A stretch of 64,000 bases of DNA. Origin: Lactobacillus kefiranofaciens (GTDB lineage Bacteria; Bacillota; Bacilli; Lactobacillales; Lactobacillaceae). This document shows, piece by piece, positions 48,427 to 58,052 of this stretch (position 1 is its first letter; every line of letters starts with the position of its first letter). The DNA lies in the NCBI RefSeq assembly GCF_900103655.1, contig NZ_FMXC01000004.1, positions 1 to 64,000 on the forward strand, written 5' to 3'. The notes under the pieces are model-generated. The model was not told the DNA's origin and ran no database searches. It saw only the letters and a list, made by a program, of their open reading frames with translations. The position numbers and the translations under genes were made by a program.

Positions 48427-49809
48427 ATGAACAGAAAATTTTTTCATAACAAACAACATCACGAAAAAGATGTCATTATTACCATTAAGCGTTTAGGCAT
48501 CAATGGCGAAGGCATCGGTTATTACAAGAAGAAGATCATCTTTATTCCCGGTGCGCTTCCTGACGAAGTAGTTGTAGCTAAGATCATTAAGAACTACCCA
48601 CACTACATTCAAGCTGAGTTAGTTCGCATTAAAGAAAAAAGTCCTGACCGCGTGCCGTTTCCAGAGGGCGTCAACCCTGAGATTGGTGGCCTGGAGCTAG
48701 CTCATCTGTCTTATGACAAGCAACTAGAATTTAAACGCAATAATATGTTAGAGTCCTTGCGCAAATACCACCCTAGAAATTATAGCAAGTACAAGGTCAA
48801 GAAGACCATTGCTGCTCCAGATCCATGGCATTACCGTAATAAGGCCCAGTACCAAATTGAAGATGTTCGTGGCAATCTCAAGCTTGGTTTATTTGCACCA
48901 AATTCTCACCACTTGATTGATCTACCTAAGATGCCAACTCAAAGTGAAGACACGCAAAAAACAGAGCGTGCCATTAAGGCCTTGATTGAAAAGCTTCACG
49001 TACCAGTTGCCAATTACTTCAAGCATCTACCTGGCATCAAAACAGTAGTCGTACGTCAATCCGAAGCCACTAAGGAAATTCAAGTTACTCTAATTACCAT
49101 TGACCATAAAATTAAGAACTTAATTCCCCTGGCTAAAGAAATCATGCAGCTCGATCATGTCGTTAGCGTTTATCAAAACGAAACAGAATGGCAAAATCCA
49201 CAAGTCTGGGGCAATAAAACCGAAAAACTGTTAGGTAAGAATCAAATTACTGAGGAAATCTTAGGCAAAAAATTTGCCTTGTCTCCTCGAGCATTTTTCC
49301 AGCTTAATCCGGTTCAAACTGTCAACCTCTATTCAGAGGCATTGAAATACCTCGATTTAACTCCAGATCAGACATTAATTGATGCCTATAGTGGTGTAGG
49401 TACCTTAGGAATTTTAGCTGCTGATAGAGTTAAACAAGTAGTCGGAATCGAAACTATTCCTGAAGCAGTTAGAGATGCTCAACATAATGTAGAATTAAAT
49501 CATGTTAAGAATGCAGAATACATTCAAGGTAGTACTGAAAAAGTTTTGCCAGAATTGCAAAATAGCGGCGTGCCAATTGATGCCTTAATTGTAGACCCAC
49601 CAAGAACCGGCTTGGCTAAGAACTTGATTAAGACCATCTTGCGTGTTAAGCCACAAACTTTCGTTTACATTTCATGCAACCCATCGACCTTAGCCCAAGA
49701 TCTAGTTTTACTAAGTGAGGCCTATGACGTGCGCTTAATTCAAAACGTTGATATGCTGCCACAGACACCACGCTGTGAAGCAATTGCAAAATTAGTTCTA
49801 AGAAAATAA
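48427..49809 (+). CDS. rlmD: 23S rRNA (uracil-C5)-methyltransferase, RlmCD/RumA type
   Basis: A 460-residue protein with an N-terminal TRAM domain (about 12-70), a central domain and a SAM-dependent methyltransferase domain with DAYSGVGTLGILAAD. The catalytic Cys is in FVYISCNPSTLAQDL. The four Cys that hold a 4Fe-4S cluster in E. coli RumA are missing; the region reads VPFPEGVNPEIGGLELAHL. Loss of this cluster is plausible for a bacterium with low iron needs. Single transcription unit. Confidence 0.9.
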   Translation: MNRKFFHNKQHHEKDVIITIKRLGINGEGIGYYKKKIIFIPGALPDEVVVAKIIKNYPHYIQAELVRIKEKSPDRVPFPEGVNPEIGGLELAHLSYDKQLEFKRNNMLESLRKYHPRNYSKYKVKKTIAAPDPWHYRNKAQYQIEDVRGNLKLGLFAPNSHHLIDLPKMPTQSEDTQKTERAIKALIEKLHVPVANYFKHLPGIKTVVVRQSEATKEIQVTLITIDHKIKNLIPLAKEIMQLDHVVSVYQNETEWQNPQVWGNKTEKLLGKNQITEEILGKKFALSPRAFFQLNPVQTVNLYSEALKYLDLTPDQTLIDAYSGVGTLGILAADRVKQVVGIETIPEAVRDAQHNVELNHVKNAEYIQGSTEKVLPELQNSGVPIDALIVDPPRTGLAKNLIKTILRVKPQTFVYISCNPSTLAQDLVLLSEAYDVRLIQNVDMLPQTPRCEAIAKLVLRK

Positions 49810-49814
49810 TTAAG

Positions 49815-49841
49815 TCCTAGTCGAAATGACTAGGCTTTTTT
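49815..49841 (+). terminator. Terminator of the rRNA methyltransferase gene
   Basis: Perfect stem CCTAGTC / GACTAGG, 5-base loop, T6 tail. Confidence 0.88.
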
Positions 49842-50234
49842 GCATACAAAAAGCGACCGCCGGACGATTTCCTGTCTCTTAGCAGCCGCAATTCAAGTGG
49901 ATGAGGTAGCTCATCAATTGATAGTCACGATTTTTAATTGTTTGGTATGTGTAAAACAATGGCATTATCGCAACCAATATTAACATTCACTTGTTCGGGT
50001 CTTTACATAAAACGTAACTTTTTAATGAATTGGAGTTTTGCGAACAGCCATTGAAAATAAATTAGTAGTTAAATTATTTATGGCTGACACCTCTACATAT
50101 AGAGAATCTTTTAAGTATCCAATAATAATACAATTCTGGAGATAAAAACTTATTGTAATTTATATCTGCTAACTTTAATTTCTACCTATTCCACATTTCC
50201 CATTATATCCGCTTATGTAACCGCTTGCAAGAAA
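49842..50234. other. Gene-free region with several inverted repeats
   Basis: No convincing ORF is seen on either strand. Four short inverted repeats occur: GATGAG/CTCATC near 49901-49916, ATTGTTT/AAACAAT at 49937-49960, CAGCCAT/ATGGCTG at 50045-50086 with further A/T pairing inside, and CTCTA/TAGAG at 50091-50104. It could hold a small RNA, a decayed mobile element, or nothing. Confidence 0.5.
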
Positions 50235-51156
50235 TTAATCAATATATTTTGCTAAAAATGCATCAACCTGCCGCTGGTATTCCGTATAATACATGGGCAG
50301 CGACATTGCATGACCAGCTAAAGGGGGCAATCCAAAGTTTCTTAGGAGCAGTCGTGGCAGCATAATTTTGATAAACCATTTTAGTAGGCACGAAGTGATC
50401 TTTACCACCATGAATAAACAAAAATGGGCGCGTATTCTTTTTTAATTGCTGAACACAAGATGCCTGCCCTAGGAAAAAGCCATTTTTTATTCGATTAATT
50501 TCACTAACCAAACTAACTAAACATTTTCCAGCTGCTGGTTTTAAATTCACCAAATTAGCCGCTTGATAAAGTACTTCTTCCTTCACGTTGGAATAGCCAC
50601 AATCTTCGATGAAGGCTTTAACTTGCACCGGTAATTTCATTCCACTGACCATCATGGCTGTAGCACCGCCCATGCTCTGGCCCATGACCACGATTTTACT
50701 ACTTTGTCCTATACGTGCAATTATTTCGTTAATCCACTGCAAGATATCTGCTTTTTCAACCCAACCATAACCAATGTAATTACCTTGACTTTTGCCATGC
50801 GCGCGTGCATCCGGCAACAAGACCTTATAACCTAGATCATAGAATAACTTGGCAAAACCGGCCATGCTATCGCCATCAGCCATAAAACCATGCAATAAGA
50901 TGACGCTCTTTGCGGTATGGTGGTCAAGATAACTAGCAAATAATTTGAGGCCATTTGGCGTTTTAATCAACCAGTCCTCTTTAGGGAATTTCTTAAACCA
51001 ATTTTTTTGACTAAAAAGAGCATCGGTTCCTAAGATTTCTTTAGAATCTGGCTGTTTATTATATGGTGTCATGGCAAACTTAAAAAAATAATCACCGGCT
51101 GTCAAAATACCCGCTCCTGCCAAACAACACGTCGCTAAAAATAGTTTCTTCTTCAA
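50235..51156 (-). pseudogene. Alpha/beta hydrolase with a C-terminal frameshift
   Basis: A secreted or membrane-anchored hydrolase of about 306 residues if repaired. The N-terminus KKKLFLATCCLAGAGILTAG (about 2-21) is a signal anchor. HGFMADGDSM gives the oxyanion region and GQSMGGATAM the nucleophile Ser. Near the end the run GCCCCCTTTAGC shifts the frame, so the product ends WSCNVAAHVLYGIPAAG. In the next frame the natural ending AGHAMSLPMYYTEYQRQVD (catalytic His in GHA) runs to a stop at 50235. One C too many in a C5 tract (50323-50327) explains it. I chose the TTG at 51156, preceded by GGAAG. Confidence 0.82.
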
Positions 51157-51187
51157 TTTGAGCACTTCCAACTTAATTTAATCAGTT

Positions 51188-51213
51188 TTAAACTATAATT
51201 GATTATAGTTTAA
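51188..51213. promoter_or_regulatory. Perfect 26-bp palindrome between divergent genes
   Basis: TTAAACTATAAT-TG-ATTATAGTTTAA: twelve-base arms with a 2-bp centre. Each arm holds TATAAT, one per strand, so it could act as overlapping divergent -10 elements and/or an operator for the hydrolase gene and the 94-residue gene. Confidence 0.6.
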
Positions 51214-51236
51214 TTTTTACCAACTTAGATATCAAA

Positions 51237-51521
51237 ATGCGTTTAACAGATTTACTTCAACTTATTGACGATTTAAATATTAATACTGCTCTTTATTTCA
51301 AAAATGAGGAACGCCTCTATCCGCTAAGCAAATTAACCATCGAAAATGGTCGGTGCTTGCTACACGTGGGCCCAAGAGCAATGACTAAGGCCAAACTAAT
51401 TAAAATCGTCGGCCACATGCATGGTCGTGGCATCCCCTTATTAATAAAAATTCAAGAACGAGAAATTCACATCTTTGGTTTGCAAATCAAAGAAGACAAT
51501 GGCACAGTGATCCTAATGTAA
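51237..51521 (+). CDS. Small protein of unknown function
   Basis: A 94-residue soluble protein with helix at 1-15, then strands (LYPLSKLTIENGRCLLHVG) and a basic helix (MTKAKLIKIVGHMHG) ending in strands. No known family is recognised. It starts with ATG just after the palindrome; the RBS is weak. It ends at a bidirectional terminator shared with mvaS. Confidence 0.65.
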   Translation: MRLTDLLQLIDDLNINTALYFKNEERLYPLSKLTIENGRCLLHVGPRAMTKAKLIKIVGHMHGRGIPLLIKIQEREIHIFGLQIKEDNGTVILM

Positions 51522-51548
51522 AAAGCCAGGACAATCCTGGCCTTTTTT
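51521..51548 (+). terminator. Bidirectional terminator before mvaS end
   Basis: Perfect stem GCCAGGA / TCCTGGC, 3-base loop, A-run before and T6 after. Confidence 0.9.
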
Positions 51549-52713
51549 ATATTATTTTCTTATATTGGCGAATATGATCGCGCAGACCAGCAAAATACCA
51601 AGTCCCCACTTCATCATCACTAGTTAATTCTTGACCATCCGCAGGATCTGTCAACGCCTCATTAAAGATATGCTCATATTCTGGAATACTAAGTTTTTGG
51701 CGACGATTAAGCATCTTCTCATCAGCTGCTCGATCGAGTTCCTGTTCATAGCCAGCCACTAACTTGCCACTATAGAACTCCGCCATCGCACCTGAACCAT
51801 ATGAGAATAATCCTACTAACGAACCGGCAGACAAATTGCCATTTTCAAGTAGGCTTAATAAACTTAAATACAAAGAAGCGGTGTAAATATTGCCTACCCT
51901 ATTCGACAATAATTTAGAGGACTCAAAACTAGACTGCAGCTTTTTAGTGTTTGTTTCATCCTGATCTGCCACTGCAATTCTATTAGCTTTTAATCCCATC
52001 TTAGTAAAAGGCAAGTGATAAATAATTGCAGCGAAATCTTTAGTTGCTAAATCCTTTTGTTTCTTATAATCTGCAAAAGTCTTTTTAAAGAAATCCAAAT
52101 AAATCTGCGTTGAATATTTGCCATCAACCAAAGCCACGCGTGAATCATTGGGCCGCCAGAAATCATTGATGTCCTCACTATAAGCACTATGGCCATTATT
52201 CAGGGCTAGAATGCTTGGAGTGGCCTTAACTAGCATACTTATACTACCCGCACCTTGCGTCACTTCTCCACGCGTTTTAACGCCATAACGTGCAATATCA
52301 CTGCCGATCACAATTGCAGTTTGTTCAGGATGAACTCTGACAAAATCACGAGCTACCATCAAAGCCACAGTTAACCCAAAGCAGGCTTCCTTGACTTCAA
52401 AAGTTCGTACTTCTGGTTTTAGCTTCAAAGCAGTTTTAACAAATAATGAGGCTGACTTAGACTGATCAATCCCGCTTTCAGTACCCAAAACCAGTAACCC
52501 CACCTTGTCTTTATCAATTCGGTCTAGGTACCGTAAAGTCGCGTTGATCCCCATTGAAACTGCATCCTGAGTCTGATCAGCCACGCTCATTTCACTTTGA
52601 CCAATTCCAATTAAGAATTTATTGGGATCCTGGTTTCTCGCGTGAGCTAAGTCTACCATGTCCACATATTTATTAGGCGTAAAAAAGCCAATCTTATCAA
52701 TCCCTACTTGCAT
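51547..52713 (-). CDS. mvaS: Hydroxymethylglutaryl-CoA synthase
   Basis: Condenses acetoacetyl-CoA with acetyl-CoA to HMG-CoA, step two of the mevalonate pathway to isoprenoids such as undecaprenyl phosphate. The 388-residue protein begins MQVGIDKIGFFTPNKYVD and has the catalytic Cys in EVKEACFGLTVAL (about 110). It is the last gene of the thiolase-mvaA-mvaS operon and its start shares a base with the mvaA stop. Confidence 0.95.
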   Translation of the reverse strand: MQVGIDKIGFFTPNKYVDMVDLAHARNQDPNKFLIGIGQSEMSVADQTQDAVSMGINATLRYLDRIDKDKVGLLVLGTESGIDQSKSASLFVKTALKLKPEVRTFEVKEACFGLTVALMVARDFVRVHPEQTAIVIGSDIARYGVKTRGEVTQGAGSISMLVKATPSILALNNGHSAYSEDINDFWRPNDSRVALVDGKYSTQIYLDFFKKTFADYKKQKDLATKDFAAIIYHLPFTKMGLKANRIAVADQDETNTKKLQSSFESSKLLSNRVGNIYTASLYLSLLSLLENGNLSAGSLVGLFSYGSGAMAEFYSGKLVAGYEQELDRAADEKMLNRRQKLSIPEYEHIFNEALTDPADGQELTSDDEVGTWYFAGLRDHIRQYKKII

Positions 52714-53921
52714 TATTTGTCCTTTCTTATTTCTTGTAAAATCTTTCTAGCGTAGCTTTCTGAATAATCCTTGCGCGCGATCATTTCGGCTAAAACCTGC
52801 TTTTTTTCATCAGCATTAGCATCTAGCTCCGTGACAAAATTGCGGGCTTGCAATTTCATATGTCCTGCCTGAATACCGACCGTAGAAATCGCTAATAAGG
52901 CGGCCAAATTGTTGGCCAGTGCCACTCCAGTGATTATTTCGGCCAATTGCTTACTAGTAACTTGCCCTAAAATTGCAAAACTTTGCTGGACATCTTCACG
53001 TGCCTTGATTGACCCGCCAACTACGCCAATCGCCATTGGCAAAGTCAATTCACCTACCAATAGGCCATCTTCCATCGTCCACTTGGATAAACTACGATAT
53101 TGACCAGTCTGGCTAGCTAAAACCGCCGTCGCGCTTTCAATTGCACGATAATCATTGCCTGTAGCTAATAAAACTGCATCAGCACCATTCATAATGCCCT
53201 TATTATTTGTTACCGCCCGGTAAGGATCTTCATAGCCAATCTTGCTTAACAGAGCAATTCGCTCGGCCACTCGTTTTCCGCCCAACGTTGCGGGATCTAA
53301 TTTAACCTTAGCGGTAGTCAATTGACTAGAATAATTAGATAAAATAGCAAACAACTTTTCAGCAACTCCAGGCAGCTCTACTAACTTAGTACTTAAGAAT
53401 TCTAGAATTGAATTGGTTTTATTAGCCCCCATCGCTTCAGCGGGATCAACCAGCACTCTGAGATAAACTAACTTATTGATTTGCTTAGCAGTAATTTCTC
53501 TGGTGCCACCACCGTGCTTAACTAAACTAGCAAATTTTTGATTAGCCAAAGCAATTAAATGGGGAAAGGCATTCTCCAACTCAGCTAAGACAAAATCGTC
53601 ATTCACCCGCAAAACTATTTGACCATAAATTCCATCTCGCTTGCTTACTGCCTGAACACCGCCATTTTGAGCGAAAATATTTGTTCCATGATTAGCTGCT
53701 GCCACCACGGATGGTTCTTCTACAGTCATCGGTACCCAATACTTGTGTCCATTAACCTGCAAGTTCTGCACCACCCCTAAAGGCAGGCGCAATTGACCAA
53801 TCACGTTTTCACTTAATTGATCTAAACGCGCGAGCACCTGATCGTCAATTTTTTCTAACTTAATTCCTTCACTTTGCAAAATTTCTCGTCTTTGCTTAGG
53901 CGTTAATTGATAAAATTTCAT
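52713..53921 (-). CDS. mvaA: Hydroxymethylglutaryl-CoA reductase, class II
   Basis: Reduces HMG-CoA to mevalonate. The 402-residue protein is of the bacterial class II length. Motifs seen are the CoA-binding VEEPSVVAAANHG, the DAMGAN-like VDPAEAMGANKTNSI and GIMNGADAVLLATGNDYRA. Its 4-bp overlap with the thiolase gene indicates coupled translation. Confidence 0.95.
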   Translation of the reverse strand: MKFYQLTPKQRREILQSEGIKLEKIDDQVLARLDQLSENVIGQLRLPLGVVQNLQVNGHKYWVPMTVEEPSVVAAANHGTNIFAQNGGVQAVSKRDGIYGQIVLRVNDDFVLAELENAFPHLIALANQKFASLVKHGGGTREITAKQINKLVYLRVLVDPAEAMGANKTNSILEFLSTKLVELPGVAEKLFAILSNYSSQLTTAKVKLDPATLGGKRVAERIALLSKIGYEDPYRAVTNNKGIMNGADAVLLATGNDYRAIESATAVLASQTGQYRSLSKWTMEDGLLVGELTLPMAIGVVGGSIKAREDVQQSFAILGQVTSKQLAEIITGVALANNLAALLAISTVGIQAGHMKLQARNFVTELDANADEKKQVLAEMIARKDYSESYARKILQEIRKDK

Positions 53922-55081
53922 TCTACATTTTCGATTTCATAAGCAATTGCCTGTCCGCCACCAATACATAAGGTAACCAGCGCGCGCTGAGCATTGCGAT
54001 ACTTTAACCCGCTAATTGCAGAAGCGATTAAACGCGTCCCAGTTGCTCCTAATGGGTGACCTAGCGCAATCGCTCCACCCATGATGTTCAAGCGCTCAGC
54101 AGGAATAGCTAAATCACGAGCTACTGCTACGCTTTGAGCGGCAAAGGCTTCATTTAATTCCACAATATCATAATCGGTAATCGAACGACCCGTATTTTGC
54201 AGCATTTTTTTTACGGCAAAATATGGCGTATAACCCATATATGCAGGATCAAAGCCAGCTTCAGTAAAGTTGCCTAACTTGGCAATAGGTTTTAACCCTA
54301 ATTCAGTCACTTTTTCCTTGGTAGCTAGAACTAACATGCTAGCCCCATCCGTTAGAGGCGAGGAATTACCTGCAGTCACTAGGCCATTCTCCTTAAACAC
54401 CGGCTTTAGTTTACCTAATGCTTCTAATGTAGTATCTGGGCGAATCAGCTCATCATGATCCAATTTTTTTCCATTAAGTTCAATTGGCAAAATTTCATTT
54501 TTAAAAAAGCCCGATTTAACAGCTGCAGTTGCCTTTTGATGTGAACGCAAGCTGAATTTGTCCATTTCCTGACGAGAAACATGGTATCTCTCAGCTACAT
54601 TTTCAGCCGTCATTCCCATATGCTCATTAGAAAAAGCATCCATTAAACCATCATTGATTATTGAACTAATTAAGTGCTTGTCTGGGTGATCCTTATCCTC
54701 TTTTTTCACTAAATAAGGTGCCCGAGTCATGCTTTCGCTGCCACCAACAGCTACCAAGCCTAGGTCGCCCAGCTCCATTTGTCCTTGAGCTAAACGAACA
54801 GCCTTTATGCTAGAGCCACACACTTCATTAATTGTCACTGCAGCGGATTCTTGCCTCATCCCTGAGTAAAGTGCTACTTGCCGCGCAACATTTTCGCCTA
54901 AACCGCTACTAAGCACGTTCCCCATAAATAATGCTTCTACATCTTGCGGATCAATATTGCCTGCGGCTAAGGTGCCTTTAAGCGCCATTACTCCTAAGTC
55001 TGTTGCCGTCACATTCTTAAAAAAGCCACGATATTTGCCAAATGGCGTTCTCTTGGCTGCCACAATATAAATATCTTTCAT
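53918..55081 (-). CDS. Acetyl-CoA acetyltransferase (thiolase)
   Basis: A 387-residue thiolase joining two acetyl-CoA to acetoacetyl-CoA, step one of the mevalonate pathway. The three signatures are present: the acylated Cys in INEVCGSSIKAVRLAQ (about 88), GGAIALGHPLGATGTR with the active His, and the second Cys in VTLCIGGGQA. First gene of the thiolase-mvaA-mvaS operon, so this cluster supplies mevalonate from central metabolism. Confidence 0.94.
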   Translation of the reverse strand: MKDIYIVAAKRTPFGKYRGFFKNVTATDLGVMALKGTLAAGNIDPQDVEALFMGNVLSSGLGENVARQVALYSGMRQESAAVTINEVCGSSIKAVRLAQGQMELGDLGLVAVGGSESMTRAPYLVKKEDKDHPDKHLISSIINDGLMDAFSNEHMGMTAENVAERYHVSRQEMDKFSLRSHQKATAAVKSGFFKNEILPIELNGKKLDHDELIRPDTTLEALGKLKPVFKENGLVTAGNSSPLTDGASMLVLATKEKVTELGLKPIAKLGNFTEAGFDPAYMGYTPYFAVKKMLQNTGRSITDYDIVELNEAFAAQSVAVARDLAIPAERLNIMGGAIALGHPLGATGTRLIASAISGLKYRNAQRALVTLCIGGGQAIAYEIENVE

Positions 55082-55146
55082 CTATTTCTTCTCCATCAAT
55101 GAATTTTTAATACTAAAATCATACCAAAAAAATATTAAGGAAAACA

Positions 55147-55171
55147 TAAAAAGACTACAAACGCGTAGTCC
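55147..55171 (-). terminator. galU terminator
   Basis: Minus-strand stem GACTAC / GTAGTC, 6-base loop and T5 tail, between galU and the thiolase gene. Confidence 0.75.
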
Positions 55172-55192
55172 CTTGATAACTTTATTAATTTT

Positions 55193-56092
55193 TTACTTCT
55201 TTTTCTTATCTTCAGCTTCAAATTTCTTGGATAAATGCTTGATGTATTCACGCAGTTGATCCTTGATCTCTGGGTGCTTCAAGCCATATTCAATTGAAGT
55301 TTCCAGGTAGCCTTCCTTGTTGCCGACATCATGACGTTCACCTTTAAAGACATGAGCAAAGACACGTTGGGTCTTGTTCATTGTATCAATGGCATCAGTC
55401 AATTGAATCTCGCCACCACGTCCAGGCTTTTGATTTGCTAAAATGTCAAAAATTTCTGGTGTTAATAAATATCTACCAATAATCGCGTAATCACTTGGTG
55501 CCTTATCTACATCTGGCTTTTCTACAAATGACTTAACATTGATTAAACCAGGCATGATTGCATTTTCAGGCTCAATAATGCCATACTTGGAGACTTCTTC
55601 GTGAGGCACTTGCATTACGGCAATAGTAGAAGCATGGGTCTTATTGTAGCGGTCAATTAATTGCTTAGTTAATGGCACCTTGTCGTCCATTAGGTCATCA
55701 CCCAGCATAACTACGAATGGTTCATCACCAACGAAGCTGCGAGCACGGAAAATGGCATCCCCCAAGCCTGCTGGATGGGGTTGTCTGGTGTAATACAAGT
55801 TAACGCCTAGATGGGTAATCCCTTGCGTTAACTTAAGCAACTCATCCTTACCTTTTTCTGCCAAATCTTGTTCAAGTTCTGGATTAGAGTCGAAGTGATC
55901 CTCAATTGGTCGCTTATTCTTACCAATAACGATTAAAATATCCTCAATCCCAGACTTCTTAGCCTCTTCAACGATGAATTGAATTGTTGGCTTATCTACG
56001 ATTGGCAACATTTCCTTAGGTAAGGCCTTAGTTGCAGGTAAAAAACGCGTACCTAATCCGGCTGCCGGAATAACAGCTTTTCTTACTTTCAT
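55193..56092 (-). CDS. galU: UTP-glucose-1-phosphate uridylyltransferase
   Basis: Makes UDP-glucose for exopolysaccharide, teichoic acid glucosylation and galactose use. The 299-residue protein has the nucleotidyltransferase motif [20 protein letters not shown] (residues 6-25) and VEKPD. I chose the ATG at 56092 (MKVRKAVIP) over an upstream in-frame start at 56116 in a purine-rich leader, because family members begin this way. Confidence 0.95.
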   Translation of the reverse strand: MKVRKAVIPAAGLGTRFLPATKALPKEMLPIVDKPTIQFIVEEAKKSGIEDILIVIGKNKRPIEDHFDSNPELEQDLAEKGKDELLKLTQGITHLGVNLYYTRQPHPAGLGDAIFRARSFVGDEPFVVMLGDDLMDDKVPLTKQLIDRYNKTHASTIAVMQVPHEEVSKYGIIEPENAIMPGLINVKSFVEKPDVDKAPSDYAIIGRYLLTPEIFDILANQKPGRGGEIQLTDAIDTMNKTQRVFAHVFKGERHDVGNKEGYLETSIEYGLKHPEIKDQLREYIKHLSKKFEAEDKKKK

Positions 56093-56155
56093 ATATGCAC
56101 ACTTTCTTTTTTTCAATCTTTATAAAATAATCATAGCAAATTTTAGTTTAATTCA

Positions 56156-57073
56156 CTACTTTCGCTGGTGTCTTTTATCCTGAATGTAACTTGCAATTCT
56201 ACCAGCTGAATATTCTAACTCACCCACACGATTGTGAATAATTGCCGCGTTAACGCCAACTCCGAGTAAAAATAGCCAAGCTGATAAGTTTAGCCATAAC
56301 ATGAAAATGATAAAAGTCCCCACAATACCGTAATTCTCCCAGCTAATGGGAAAATTATGCAGATAAAAACTAAATAAAAATGATAAAGCTAACCAGCCTA
56401 CTACCGTAACCAAGACCCCAGGCCAGATGACCCTCTTCTTGAGCTTGATATTTGGCAAAACATAGTTTAAATAGGCAACTGCCAAGATTATTACCAATAA
56501 AACTACCGGATAACGATAACTAAAAATCTTATTAATCTCCGTTAACGGCAAATGGAAAATAGGACCAAGAAATTCTAATAATTGTTGCCCAAAAACTAGG
56601 ACAATGCTGACAGCGGTAAAAAAGATAATCATCAATGCGGTAAAGAGCACTGTCAGCACTCTTGTCCAAATAAAATTAAGCATCGACAATTTCAGTTCCA
56701 CTTGATGCACGCCATAGAGCCGATTCTCACCTAAACGAATTGCATTAACTAAATTCGAAAATGACCAAATCGCTAAGATAATACCAAAGGAAATATATCC
56801 GGTTGAGGTCGTTTTCAATAGCGAATTAATCATCGGCAGAACAAAACTAGCTACCTTATCTGGAAAGACTAGGTTTAAGTATTCCGCAATCGGCGAAGTG
56901 TCGATGCGAAACAAAGGTAAAACATTTCCGATAATAATGATAATTGGAAAAATCGAGAATAAAATATAGTAAGCAATTACAATTGAGCCGTTGGATATTT
57001 CACCCTGCGAAATTGTACTGCGCAAAGTTAAAATAAATTGACTAAATTTATGACCTAGCTTCTGCTTTTTCAT
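56156..57073 (-). CDS. YihY/BrkB family membrane protein
   Basis: A 305-residue membrane protein with six hydrophobic segments and the YihY pattern (NGSIVIAYYILFSIFPIIIII through FSNLVNAIRLGENRLYG, and NFPISWENYGIVGTFIIFMLWL). Members were once called ribonuclease BN, which was an error; the true function is not known. It follows map by 8 bp and is probably co-transcribed with it. Confidence 0.88.
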   Translation of the reverse strand: MKKQKLGHKFSQFILTLRSTISQGEISNGSIVIAYYILFSIFPIIIIIGNVLPLFRIDTSPIAEYLNLVFPDKVASFVLPMINSLLKTTSTGYISFGIILAIWSFSNLVNAIRLGENRLYGVHQVELKLSMLNFIWTRVLTVLFTALMIIFFTAVSIVLVFGQQLLEFLGPIFHLPLTEINKIFSYRYPVVLLVIILAVAYLNYVLPNIKLKKRVIWPGVLVTVVGWLALSFLFSFYLHNFPISWENYGIVGTFIIFMLWLNLSAWLFLLGVGVNAAIIHNRVGELEYSAGRIASYIQDKRHQRK

Positions 57074-57081
57074 TCAAGGAC

Positions 57082-57909
57082 CTAATCATCCATTTCATCA
57101 AAATGAGGGATGTACTTTTCTAGGCCATCGTAAGGGTGCTGCAAAGTTAAAATCTTAGGACCGCCCTTAGTAATTGCAAAGGTATGTTCAAATTGGGCCG
57201 CATTTGAACCATCTGGAGTTGCATAGTAAACCCAATCATCGTTAGGATCATCAACAGTTCTTTGATCAATATGCCAATCGCCACCTGCTTCAACCATTGG
57301 TTCACAAGTAATGGTCATGCCTTCACGTAAGCGGATACCATGACCAGCCTTACCCCAATGTGGTACTTCTGGGTCTTCATGAATTGAAGGTTGAATACCG
57401 TGACCAATTAATTCACGCACATCGCCATAATGGTTCTCGTCTTCAACCCAATGTTGGATTGCAGCACCAATGTCACCAATACGGTTGCCTAAAACGGCTT
57501 GATCAATACCAAGATACATTGCCTTCTTGGTGACTTCGATTAACTTTTTGTCAGCATCTGAAATTTTGCCAACTGGATAAGTAGTACATGAGTCGGATTC
57601 ATAGCCATTTAAATTGCAGGTAACATCAACCTTAACAATGTCGCCTTCCTTTAAGATACGATCTTTTCTTGGCGTTTGGTGGGCAATCTCATCATTAACT
57701 GAGATACAAGTACCATACTTGTAGCCTTCAAAGCCTTGTTCTGAAAGACGGCCACCACGACTCTTAACGAATTTTTGACAAAATTCTTCGATTTCCCAGG
57801 TTGAAATACCTGGCTTAATTACATCGCGCAAGCCTTCAAACATGGTAGCAAGCAAATGTCCGGAAGCTTGCATCCCCTTAAGTTCACGAATTGATTTAAT
57901 AGTAATCAA
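57082..57909 (-). CDS. map: Methionine aminopeptidase, type I
   Basis: Removes the initiator Met from nascent proteins. The 275-residue protein has the pita-bread metal ligands in KVDVTCNLNGYESDSC (two Asp), the His in IGHGIQPSIHEDPEVPHWG, the Glu in TCEPMVEAG and the final Glu in QFEHTFAITKGG. The start is a TTG at 57909 with a strong AAAGGAG. A TATAAT lies about 40 bp upstream. Confidence 0.94.
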   Translation of the reverse strand: MITIKSIRELKGMQASGHLLATMFEGLRDVIKPGISTWEIEEFCQKFVKSRGGRLSEQGFEGYKYGTCISVNDEIAHQTPRKDRILKEGDIVKVDVTCNLNGYESDSCTTYPVGKISDADKKLIEVTKKAMYLGIDQAVLGNRIGDIGAAIQHWVEDENHYGDVRELIGHGIQPSIHEDPEVPHWGKAGHGIRLREGMTITCEPMVEAGGDWHIDQRTVDDPNDDWVYYATPDGSNAAQFEHTFAITKGGPKILTLQHPYDGLEKYIPHFDEMDD

Positions 57910-58052
57910 AATTATTTCTCCTTTTTCAAATATTTTATTTCTTATTATAACGTTTTATTGAATATTTTTAAAAGTTTAGCAAAACTTCGTTAAAATCTCT
58001 TAGTTTCATGTATAATAAATCACGTATACTGCAGTGAAAGGTATGGATAATC

